Positions 48,153 through 58,377 of a DNA stretch of 64,000 nt are shown here, in pieces (within the stretch, counting starts at the first letter, position 1; each line of letters opens with the position of its first letter). The notes beneath the pieces were generated by a model that saw nothing but the letters and a program-made list of their open reading frames with translations, searched no databases and was not told the DNA's origin. Where the stretch lies: contig JAJQZP010000453.1 in NCBI GenBank assembly GCA_025403435.1, forward strand, positions 176,707-240,706. The letters run 5' to 3'. Position numbers and translations under genes: made by a program. The stretch is from Artocarpus heterophyllus. Taxonomy: Eukaryota; Streptophyta; Magnoliopsida; Rosales; Moraceae.

Positions 48153-51100
48153 AAAAACCCCACCTCAATAAATATATCAAACCTCAAACATAAAATTAAA
48201 GTTCCAAACCAAAGTGGGACCCAATAAATAAAGCAAACTTAAATATATTAAACCTAAAACACTTAAAATAAAATAAAAAACAGTACTAAGCAAATGTCAA
48301 CATTATTTACAAGAAAAAAGAAAACTTGTTAAAAGAAAAGAAGACAAAGAACCAGAAAGGACAACCTGGGAATGTCAACATTCAAACAATATCTTTTCTT
48401 TATGCGGAAACAATATCAAGTACAAAGAAAGCAACAGAGAACAAGAGTCCTCCAAAGTACTACCCTAGAAGAAAAAGAAAACTCATAAACAAGTACAACG
48501 CATCTGCTTAACGCAACAGTATGTTGAACGATACTATCTCTTTGAATTCTTTCGAAGACTGTAAAGGAACAACAAAATATAGATCTGTGGTATTTAAGGA
48601 AAAACTTACGACAGTTGCAAGTCATATGGTTTAACAAGCCACATGGCTCCCCATCAGGTGTGTGCACAGGGCATAGGAAACCCCAAGACCTGTAAATTTA
48701 ATATATAAAAAATTAACCAAATTCAAAAGAAAAGTTTACAATGCTATGAAGTTAGTAGCATATGCAAACTAATTTATTACCATTAAAAAATAAAATAATA
48801 GCATATGCATACTCAGGTAACAGCTTCCGCACGCTAGTTGTACGAAGTCCAGCAAACGAAGCCCCCCGATGCACAGCACGAAAATGAGAGAGGAAACGTA
48901 AATAATTAAGCCTCTCTGCCTGAACCGTAAACCCTGCCCTCTAGAATAAATAATAAATTCATCAGGGGCAATTCATAATTTATATAGCTTCAGACAAACC
49001 ATGATTCATATTTCTCAATATCCAGTTGACATAAAATCCCCAAGCTTGTAAATTAACCAAAGTTCAAGCTGCAAGGTTTGCCTCTTCACAATAAGATAAA
49101 TTACAGTACCAAGTGAAGTACCCATGTCAAAAGATTGGTTTATTACCTATTCCATGCTATAGCTTACAAGAACCTTGGCCTTGGCTGCAGGACAAGTTTG
49201 ATTTTTATAAAATTTTATTTAGCTAGTATTTTTATTTTATTTTAATAAAAAAAAGAACTGCATTTTTTATATATTTTATAATTTATAAATAAGATTTTTA
49301 TTTTCTTTCGTTTTATCTTTGATGGGCTTATGCTTAAGATTTTATTACATCTTACATTAATAGATGTTTAAAAGTCTTTCTGACTCAAAAAAGAAAAGAA
49401 GCATGTACACGATTTGCAAGATATATTTTTTTATAAATTCAGTTCCTATGACTGAAACATCCTAGCCTACATTTTTAAGCATGAAGGAAAGCAGTTGGAA
49501 TAACTCAATGACATTGAAATGCATAAACCCTAGCACTAAGACAATACCTGTTGCAAATCTAGACCTGTCTGAGTAACAAGTCTTCCAGTTTTTAACATGT
49601 TTTCAACAGCGGAGCTGATCTGTTTTGAAGGGTTCTTATCCATAACCTTCTTTACTTGAGCCACTGCATTAGGAAAAAAATATGCTCAGGTAAAAAAGTT
49701 AACAACCAAAGCTTTAACAACACAATGCCTAAAAGCTCTGAGACTTGGAATGACCAATAAAATCAAAAAACGACATGGGTAATCTTTCCAATACATGGAG
49801 ACCTTTATTTATCAAATACTGTGGAAAGTAATGCTAAAATATCGAATAACATATTTATGTCATTCTTTAATAAGAAACAACTTTAATAACCAAAAAAAAA
49901 ATGTAAATGTGTACTAAACCGGGAAGCCAAGAAGCAATATACACACTGTTCTATGACTAACGATGTGGAAAAAGTTCATTAGAAAAGCTGGTTTTCAGTG
50001 GGGTAACCTAGAAATTGTAGCTCTCTGATGGTGGGAAAACCTGTTTATTTTGGCTCAAGTGAGAAAATAATCTTGCCTTTGCTTACAAGAAGACTATTAT
50101 TATTGTATAACCCCTTAAAGCTAAAAATTGAAAAGGAGTTTCAGATAAAAAAAAATAGAAGAAGTGAGGGAGAAAAGGCAAGCACATACAGCTGCAAAAA
50201 TTAAAACTTTTGCCTTTGTTGTTCATCTCATCTTGAAGAAGCTTCTTGGCCTTGTTTAACCAATCCTCCAGTTTTTCCTAAACCACGGAATATGCAATGC
50301 GAACACAAGTCATAACTTACAACAGAAAGACCATTATCAATTGACGTGTCTCTAAGAAAACCAAATTGCAAATAATGAGCAACTGGACAATTTTCGTGTG
50401 TCATTTCCACTTTGATCTTTTTGTAGTAACTGTCACGAAAGCTATTACAATTTTGTAATAAATAAGAATTAGGTTTCTACCTTGAGATAAATGGAAATCA
50501 GGTGACCGGGTAGTAAGACTTCCTGATTTTGCAAGGAATCTGGGTTGTCTGGCACAGAAGTCTGATCTATAAGCGAAAAAAGTTTCTGCACCATGAAACT
50601 AGAAACAGAATGAAATGAGGACATAAACAATCTCAGGAAGATAGGAATAACAAATAACAAATAAAAAAAAAAAGGAATTATTGCGACAATTCAAGGTGAA
50701 ATCAATCTTTAAAGAAAAACAAAAGGCGGAAATACAAAAATAAAATTAGAAATCATTGCTAACATTAGCAGATTGAACTTGTCATAGTTGTTATCAAGGT
50801 GGACAAATATGAAGTCCTTCAAGACAGAATCTGCAACCTACAAAAGATTAAATAAATAAATAAAGGAATAACGAAAAAGAGAAGAAAGAAAGAAAGCACA
50901 GTTGGTTACAGGTAACTTACAACAGAATAACTTTTGTTTTCGAGTCCTTGCATAACGGGTTGGAAGTGCTCTCCTATTTGATGATAAGATGAAAGTAACA
51001 AAGACAGTTACTACTATACATTTTGACATGGAACACATCTTCAAAAGGAAAAGCAAATAACAAATAGACAATTAGAAAGGATACAGAAATTACCAATATG

Positions 51101-54100
51101 CTCTAGACATTCTCTACGAGTGAAAAGGTTCAAATCCCGAACTTCATCTAGAATGATCTGAGCCCTTTCACCAAGAAGTTGTGTTCCAACAACACCTTTT
51201 CGCTTGCCATATTTCTCATTGTAGCAGCAGGTCAAGCTCGCATAAATCTCACGATCAGCAGTGTCAACAAGGGCCTGCAAATTATAATGTCACTGATTTA
51301 ATAAAAAAACAATATAGTCGTGTCTCATACAATTGTTGCTCTCTAATGGTGGAAAAAACTTATTGGTTTGGGCTCGAGTAAGATGGCAAGGGTGATGCAG
51401 AAATGTCTGGAGCTGGCAACTTTTTGGATCATTTGGACGGAAAGGAATGGAAGGATTTTCCAAGAGATTGAACAAGAAGCTAGTTATCTCCTTAAAAGAG
51501 TCAAATATCTAGCAAAGCACCCTTACTGCTTTGGCAGATAAAGGTCAAAGGAATTCCATTTAAGTTCGAAGAGTGTTTTCAGTTACAAGTGGTGCCTTGT
51601 TAATTTTAGTTCTTTTGGCTTCTTCTATATTTTCGTTGAGAACTTCGTCCTCAGAGTGATACCTATTTTGTAATTGCTGATTGTTCTTCATTGACAAGAT
51701 TTTGTTTCTTATGTGTATATAAATAAATAAATAAAAAAAGACTAATTGAAGCTAGATAATTGCTAAAGCTATAGTGAATATAATCAAAAGCAGTAAAGCA
51801 ATGGTAAATAAGCCAGTCAGTATCATCCAATTTAGATTATTAAAATAAAAATATAGGCCAGAAGGGGAGAACATTTGTTTTCTTTTCTTTTCTTTTCTGT
51901 TCTCTTCTTTTCTTTTTTAATAAGCAAAGATTTCATTGATTAATGATATAGAAAGCAAAACTCCAATAGGGAAGAACATATAAATCTAACCTTTAGAACA
52001 ACGCCAACTGGAAGCAAGTACTCTCTTCCCTGTACCCTGCAAAATTATTAAAATAAACAAGTGCATTAATATGTATAAACCAATAATTATGTGTACGCAA
52101 GGTCACAAACCAAGTTTTCTTTGCTACTGGAAAATGTAAAATTGCTTACCAAAATCCAACTCGTGCACTTCCATTACGAAGATAATACACTCGTACTGAC
52201 ACTGAAGACTGATCCTCTCTGACACACCTGGGGTTTTCGTTTAAAAAAATAAGAAAAAATTGATAACAAAAGTAAAAGGTCATATAAGTCGAATACTAGA
52301 AGGTGATAAGTGATGACAAACAGGACGAAACTTTAACTAGACTATTGCCAACGATAACTCCTTTTCTAAATAATGTAAGAAATTAGATGAGCATAAAAAA
52401 ATAAATAAATAAAAAGAGGACCTTATACTAACTGCTTTATCAGTATATCCTTGCCGCCGGTCACAAAATGAATTACGAACCATACTCATTGGCTGAACAG
52501 AATGAATATATATATTAATGGTCTTAAACAGTGGGGAGAAAAGCTTAAAAGGAACTTAAATTTCAAAAATCTACATGAAACCAGAATAAGACTAAGAAGA
52601 CAACAAAAAGGTCAGTGAGGAAGGTCCACTTACATAGTTTCTCTTTGGTAGTATCAAAAGGCGAACACTCTTTCAAGCCCGTTTAAGACAAAGTAACTAA
52701 ACAATAACAATTAAAAAAAATGAGAAAGAGCAAATCAAGTAATAAACCAGAGGAAAAAAGGGCCTAAAGAAAAATGTGCCGAACAAGGTTCTTATGTAGC
52801 GCAAGACCATGACACCATATATAATATATGCTAAAACTCCAGCAAATGTACGAGACGATTTCCAGACCCCTAGTTTGTGTTGAACGCTATAAAATTTCCA
52901 ATGGTTAAATAACACTTTTTGGTAAATTATCACATTAGGAATAAATACAAATTCAACCATTATGTTAATCCCAAATTACTTATTCTTTAAAATATAGCCA
53001 TTCAATAAGGATAATAAACAACACAGTGGAATTATGGTTCACTATATATCAGGTATTTGTTTTAAAAATATGGAAATTTGTACTTTTAAAGTCTGATAAT
53101 CATAAGCGTCATCCCACAGATACGGAGAAATGCCATTTTGAAAGTAAAGATCAAGTTAATATTTAAAATACTCACCCACCCATTTCGGACGCCTCTTCTC
53201 TGGAAGCAACTAGTTTTTGAGGATCTGCACCACTCAAGTTGCAAAGCTTTGACTGCATTGAACAAAGAGAGCATATCAGCAGTTTTTTCTCAATTTGCTT
53301 TTGCTGATTTCTCCTTTTCTTTCCTCTGAATTGTTTATTTTATCACTAAAAGGAAGTTTTCTTATATTGACAATAAAAATAATAAAAAAACTGAAAGGGC
53401 AGAAAAATGGAAAATACACAATGTCCAAACATGATTGACAATAAACATAAAGTAGATGCCTTTTTTAATAAGATAAGAAACTGAAGTTTACTTGTATAAA
53501 TGAAAGGGAACAAGGAATCCTTGCAATAACAACAAGAGACTAAAGAACCAAAAAAAGACCCTCAAATCCATAAAACCAAACAAAGAACAACTAACCACCC
53601 CTTACATCCTTCCAATTTAGAAAATACACAGAAAACGCTGGAAAGTAATGGATTTTTTCAGATTGGTTTCTGACTTCTCTTTTAGTTGCCTGTTTGTCAA
53701 ATCATTCAAGTTGTCCACGCAACAGCATATGAGCATAACAATATAAACGCACACAATATACTCCTTTTGTTGAAGACTTTGCAAAAGATTTTCCCAAGTG
53801 CCAAAAACATCCCTCAAAAGCAAAATCCCAAAGAAAACAAACCTTTAGCATTATGGGAAACTGCCCAAAATTGAATTTCTCTCTTATAACAGCTCCATTA
53901 TCATACTGAAAGCAAACTTCAGCCATGAACTTCCCCGTGTATGAAATCTTAGCTTGTCTACACTGTCAGATAAAATACAACCGACCAATTAACACATATA
54001 ACATGTAAATACTAATTCCAATGTGCAATCGTATATGCACGTAATTTGCGGATGAAATAAGTCTTAATCTCACCTCGAACGGAAAGAGAGGGTCTTTCAT

Positions 54101-54471
54101 GGATCTCAACAACCGTTCCTTCACTGGTGCAAACACTTCAGGTTTATCCAGCCATAGTAAGGTATAAGTCAAGTATAAACATCAATTACATAAGAAATAA
54201 AGCTTCTTTTCAGCAATGTATGAATAGTTCCCCAATTTTCAATTTTTGATTTTCTCTAATAAAATTTAAGTCATAAATAAAGAACAGAAACATGAAAAAG
54301 GATATTCCTGAGGGTTTTGTTGGAGGAAGGATCATGGACCTCGACGGGCTTGATTCGGAGAAGCAACGTCTCCAAGCCGGCATCGATGAGGTGATCAAAT
54401 GACTCGATGTGGTGTCTGAAGAGCTCTCGCAGCTCCTCCAGCGAGTCTGCCGCTCCCAATTTCCTCCCCAT
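41944..54471 (-). CDS. NRPA2: RNA polymerase I second-largest subunit NRPA2, 27 exons, 1-nt deletion in exon 5
   Basis: Pol I catalytic subunit (RPA135/Rpb2 family) for rRNA synthesis in the nucleolus. Exons in transcript order: 54471-54306, 54156-54074, 53962-53843, 53252-53176, 52696-52634, 52492-52422, 52227-52150, 52036-51991, 51274-51094, 50973-50921, 50837-50764, 50598-50481, 50277-50190, 49663-49548, 48940-48813, 48689-48610, 47721-47480, 47362-47198, 47054-46890, 46761-46687, 45907-45804, 45698-45623, 45082-44954, 44797-44657, 43886-43674, 43321-43064, 42354-41944. Phases fit everywhere except exon 5, which is one base short (near 52663). Allowing for that base the length is about 1,173 residues, near my recollection of Arabidopsis (about 1,178). 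Landmarks: [14 protein letters not shown] (about 765), [12 protein letters not shown] (about 895), [19 protein letters not shown] (about 1058), zinc cysteines CSLC and CHAC (about 1096 and 1132). Start: [14 protein letters not shown] at 54471; the frame upstream is a poly-Phe tract. Intron 1 looks U12-type AT-AC. Confidence 0.95.
46273..46423. mobile_element. Small inverted-repeat element (MITE-like) in an NRPA2 intron
   Basis: It begins GGGCGTTTAGCATGGTGGTT and ends with the inverted AACCAACTAATGCCAAACGG. It lies in the intron between exons 20 and 21. Inside are CTATAGCATGTGACAGCTTT and CTGTAGTATGTTAG, also seen in the element at 55524-55689. No coding capacity and no clear target duplication. 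Confidence 0.65.
48118..48157. repeat. Poly-C (25) followed by poly-A (15) in an NRPA2 intron
   Basis: A pure run of C then A within intron 16. Such runs are error-prone, so the length here is unreliable. Confidence 0.9.
51300..51735 (+). pseudogene. LINE 3' fragment in an NRPA2 intron
   Basis: On the plus strand about 51400-51545 reads [20 protein letters not shown], the C-terminal region of plant LINE ORF2. It ends in a TAAA-rich tail (51718-51738). It is inserted antisense to NRPA2 between exons 8 and 9. About 49980-50070, in another NRPA2 intron, has related sequence (CTCTCTGATGGTGG versus CTCTCTAATGGTGG). Confidence 0.6.
54157..54305 (-). other. NRPA2 intron 1, probable U12-type AT-AC intron (149 nt)
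   Basis: Minus strand: the intron begins ATATCCTTTTT (54305-54295), the U12 AT-AC 5' splice-site consensus, and ends CCTTAC (54157). ACTTGACT (54174-54167) is a branch-site match with its A 12 nt from the end. No GT-AG alternative keeps the frame: there is no AG between an in-frame TGA near 54180 and the conserved [11 protein letters not shown]. The AC end joins exons 1 and 2 as LR-I-WLDKP, which matches the relative. Confidence 0.85.
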
Positions 54472-54532
54472 TTTCGAGACAGTGAAACCAAGGGCAGAGA
54501 CTGGAATAGAGACAGATAACTTTTTCTTCAAC

Positions 54533-54533
<1 letters not shown>

Positions 54534-54565
<32 letters not shown>
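54534..54565. repeat. Poly-A tract upstream of the NRPA2 start
   Basis: About 32 A residues, 63-94 bp upstream of the NRPA2 ATG (poly-T in the presumed 5' UTR). Confidence 0.85.
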
Positions 54566-54566
<1 letters not shown>

Positions 54567-54686
54567 CAGGCAAAGCACCACTTTTTTCTTCAAGACCCAC
54601 AATCCAAAACATAAAACCTCAAAATTCAGTGGCACATTCATCCTGTTTTAGGTACCATTGAACTGCTCCACAGCTGTGTTGTGTGT

Positions 54687-54689
<3 letters not shown>

Positions 54690-54738
<49 letters not shown>
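54690..54738. repeat. (AT)n microsatellite
   Basis: About 24 AT units in the NRPA2 5' region, followed by a short AC run. Confidence 0.93.
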
Positions 54739-54742
<4 letters not shown>

Positions 54743-55030
54743 ACACACACACGTGTGTAACAACAACCTATATGTACTTCAACCTAATAGGCTAATCTGA
54801 ATAGATTATGAGAGAAGAAACTTCGATACCTAAACACACAAACTGAGGCTGCGACGGCGAGGCAGAGGAGGCGGAGAAACAGCGCGGGATGACGGCAGCC
54901 GGCGGAGGCGGAGGCGGGGGAGGCAGGGGTTCAGCCGGTCGGGACAGAGTTAGAGATTAAGAGATTTGGAGAGACCGAATGTGGAGGGGCGGCTGAAAGG
55001 TTTAAGGGGTTTCCCCTTTTGTGTGTGTGG

Positions 55031-55106
55031 TGGGCTGTGGAAACGACGTCGTTTGGGAGAGACCGAAGACGGGCGGAACATGAGAAAAGTTGGGGTTTAG
55101 GGTTTA
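55031..55106 (-). promoter_or_regulatory. NRPA2 promoter cluster: site II, 14-bp palindrome, telo-box
   Basis: TGGGCT (55031-55036, site II type), the perfect palindrome AAACGACGTCGTTT (55041-55054) and a telo-box (TAAACCCTAAA on the minus strand, 55106-55096) lie within 76 bp, 560-635 bp upstream of the NRPA2 start. Telo-box plus site II is the known arrangement of plant ribosomal-protein and ribosome-biogenesis promoters, which fits a Pol I subunit. The distance from the ATG implies a long or spliced 5' leader (inference). Confidence 0.65.
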
Positions 55107-55523
55107 GCACTCCTGTGAAATTCCAAACGGTAGCTTGGGGGGTTTTATCTTTGTCCTTTTTTTTTTTTTGTTTTTTGAGGAGTTCTTTGTCGTTTTTATA
55201 TTTTTATTTACGAAAAAGCTCTGTTCGGTCCCTACTCATGGAGTATATTTATTATAACCGTTCGATCAAAATCCGACGGTAGAAACTTAAAAAAGTATTA
55301 AAGCTATGATAAACCGTACCATATACAACTCAATGCTAAATATTCTAATAATTATTTTAAAAAATAAAAACCTAGATCTACCATAGCTGCTGTCGACGGT
55401 GCTCCGCCAGCCCTTTCTACGAGCACCATCAACAGCGATGGTGATTACCGTCTCCATGCTTGGTATCTCTCCTTCTCCCCCTTCAACATGCCGACGGCGT
55501 TCATGAGTGATAAACTTCTATAA

Positions 55524-55689
55524 GGGGGTGTTTGGAAGGTGGTAGGAACCAGTGGTGAGAACCACTTTTACTGTAGCATGTGAAAGCTTTATACTGTAGC
55601 AATTTTTTAAATTGTTACTGTAGCATGTGAGAGCTTTATACTGTTTATAACTGAGTTTGTGGTGGGAACCACAATGCCAAACAGGGGGT
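55524..55689. mobile_element. MITE-like element upstream of NRPA2
   Basis: Starts GGGGGTGTTTGGAAGG and ends CAATGCCAAACAGGGGG (inverted ends). It contains two near-identical 29-bp blocks, each starting TACTGTAGCATGTGA (about 55569 and 55615). The ends and inner words match the element at 46273-46423. Confidence 0.65.
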
Positions 55690-57141
55690 AAAAGTGCATT
55701 TTATATGTTTCCTCGTTACATTTTTCAAATCTTGCAAATCCCCAGTCTTCGCACTGATAAACTTATAACAGTAGCTAATATTAAACGTGTGAATGTTCAA
55801 AATAGAATAGGTATTGGGAAAAATTCTAGTCGTGTACATTATATGAAATTACAATAGACGGGCCAAAAAAAAAAAAACAACATTTTAGATGTCTACTATC
55901 CCAAGTTGATTCCATTCAGAATGGTCCTAAATGATCACTTGGCCAAACTCATCTTCAACGTTGAATTATAACAACATATTTTTACAAGTTCTCCGTGGGT
56001 TGAGCAATTCCTCGAGAATGGGCATTTTTTATGGAAAATCCTAAAGATTTGGCTGTAAAAATACCGAATCGGAAGGTGAGGGATTTGTTTCTTGAGATTT
56101 CTTGGGATCGAACTCTATGGAAATGGTTGACTTGAGAAATAAAATGGGGTTAACCCATGTGGAGGAGTTGGCGGGGATGAACTTGAGAAAGAATCATCGT
56201 CTAATGACGGTGAGTGCATAAGGGATGAGATATGACGGCGTTGATGTGTAGGGTTTTGTCGTGCAACCCGCCACAACCCGTTTAATAAACGTGTTTGCGT
56301 GTCTTGTCATTAATTGTATTATATTTATATTCAAGCTTATCGAGTTGTTTTATAATTGTGTAGACTTGAATACAACTTGCGAACACAAATTGTCGGCCCT
56401 AGTCATGACAATAGCATGCGACTAGTGAAAAACATTGGATCTCATGAGCAAATCGAGGTTGGCTAGCTGATTAAGAAGAAAGCAAAGATGCCATATCAAG
56501 GTCACTCTACATTTGGAGCTTCCCGCTGGAAAAGAAAGAATAGGTGCATTGATCTTTGTGGCAAGTTTCATCGAGTTTCCTCCATGGTCTTAAAGCTCCA
56601 TTGTGATGAGTAGCGGAGGAAGTCAACGAGCAGAGAAATCATCGTGGTGACTCCATTGTCGCGATTCTCTATCACAAACTTCAATGTCGCGAGCAGAGGA
56701 GATCGTCATGAAGCCCCGTCTGAAAGCCCCTTTGCAAGCACTGTTGTTGCGAGCAAAGAGGTGAGAGAGACATAGGAGGAAGTCGAGTAGAGAGAGAGAA
56801 ATGAAGGCCTCATTTGTTTTTGTTTTCAAAATTTTTAAAAATTTTTTTGTATGTTTTTTGAAAAAAAAATTTTAAAAATACTCTCAACATAATTTTGAAA
56901 AAATTTTTATTTTTTAAAACAAAATTATTTTAACCTATTTAAAAAACAATATCAAACATCCTCAAAGAAACAGAGGAGGAGTGAGAAATTCTAAGGGTGA
57001 GAAATTCTGGGAGGGAGAGGGAGAAAGAGGGGGAAATTTTTTTTTTATTGAAGAATATTAATGTTGTTGAAACAGTTGCTGACGAGTTTGTTATAAAAGT
57101 GGCACAAACTTTTTACTAACCATTCTTAGTGCATAATTAAA
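55690..57141. other. Intergenic DNA between NRPA2 and SKIP31
   Basis: No gene recognised. Short frames show no conserved protein. About 56230-56420 carries GTGTCTTGTC-like words similar to those at 18010-18890. The rest is unremarkable AT-rich DNA. Confidence 0.5.
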
Positions 57142-57640
57142 ATGAGTAAATTAGGTAATAGGTCACTTTTTTACTACCAACCACTATTATATTCAACCAA
57201 TTTTTTTTGTTTTGTTAATACAATTTTTCGTAGTCAAAAAGACATAAATACTATAAATAACACATATTTACCTAACCTTAGTCCAAAATACTTGAAAACA
57301 ATGGTGTCTATATATGCCTTGGAGGTGGGATGTTTCAAACTCTCATAAAAGGTATAGAATTAAAAATAATAAAAAAATACCACAAAAGGAGGAGGAAATC
57401 AGGTTGCATACCACTTTTTCACCATCACTATTATATTCTACCATTTATTTTTTCTTATTTTAATTCATACCACTTCTCGTAACTAGAAAGACCAAAATAC
57501 CCTTCGGTAACACTTATTTGCCTAATTATAACCCAAAACACTTATAATCAATTATGTTTTTAAACTCTTTAAAAGTAATAAGTTTCAAATTTTCTCAAAA
57601 AAAAGCGGTAAGATTGAAAAACAATGCTACAAAAATAAAT
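57142..57640. repeat. Diverged tandem duplication, two units of about 250 bp
   Basis: 57150-57396 and 57404-57640 share the same order of words: CACTTTTT, CACTATTATATTC, AACCAATTTTTTTT-like, then AAAGACATAAATAC/AAAGACCAAAATAC, TATTTACCTAA/TATTTGCCTAA and AAAATACTTG/AAAACACTTA. They are diverged by many substitutions. No coding potential. Confidence 0.7.
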
Positions 57641-58377
57641 ATATTTCTCAAATTGACCTATAGTATTTCTCAAATTCACCCAAGAAAAAAGTAACATGTA
57701 GTGTATTTTCCTCGAATTATATTTCCCCACTTGTGTTACCCTCGACTCAAAAATTAATTTGTTTTCCTCACCCTTTTTTAACTAATTTAATGGCCTTTTT
57801 TTTTTTAACCGGTGATGCTGCTCTGCTTGATGCCAAGTTTTCTTAGATGAGCGCTTTTGGTTGGTCTTTCTCATTTTCTTTTTTTTTTTATCACATATAC
57901 ATCAAACATGCGCTTTGTAGGGACCTCAAATCTGAATCATAGATGTGTTATTGCGATAAAAATCGAATAGTGCAACTGTACAGATTGCTTAGAGAAACAT
58001 GGAGTGACAGAAAGCACGCAACACGACCTTACTAGGTTGAGGAAAACGATGACCACCTTCACTTCATCAACTTCTCGCCAAACATTTCATGCTTTCCAAA
58101 CAAAAGTACAATAACACAAAAAGTAGTAATAACATATAAAAGAAAAATAGAAAATAACGGTGCGATAAAATACAGACCATACCAAATCTAAAAATATAAC
58201 AAAAGTACCGAACTAAGTAGGTCTTTTTCTTTTTTAAACGTTAACAAGTACACCTATCATATCTATTCTTAGATGTATAATTTAAATAAATAGTTGTCTG
58301 AATCGAAAATTATTCATAAACAAAATAATAAACAACATTTTCTCCCTTGCTTGGTTTTTTTTTTTTTTTTTAAATAT
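57641..58377. other. Intergenic and SKIP31 3' flank
   Basis: AT-rich with several poly-T runs. It should include the SKIP31 3' UTR. I see nothing else. Confidence 0.5.

Noticed and set aside
52634..52696. Explaining the exon 5 frame problem by alternative splice sites.
   Set aside because: The frame is right on both sides within the exon; the shift occurs between VF and LL, so no choice of end can repair it.
54472..54612. In-frame extension of NRPA2 upstream of MGRKLG.
   Set aside because: It is mostly poly-Phe from the poly-A/T tract and has no counterpart in the family.
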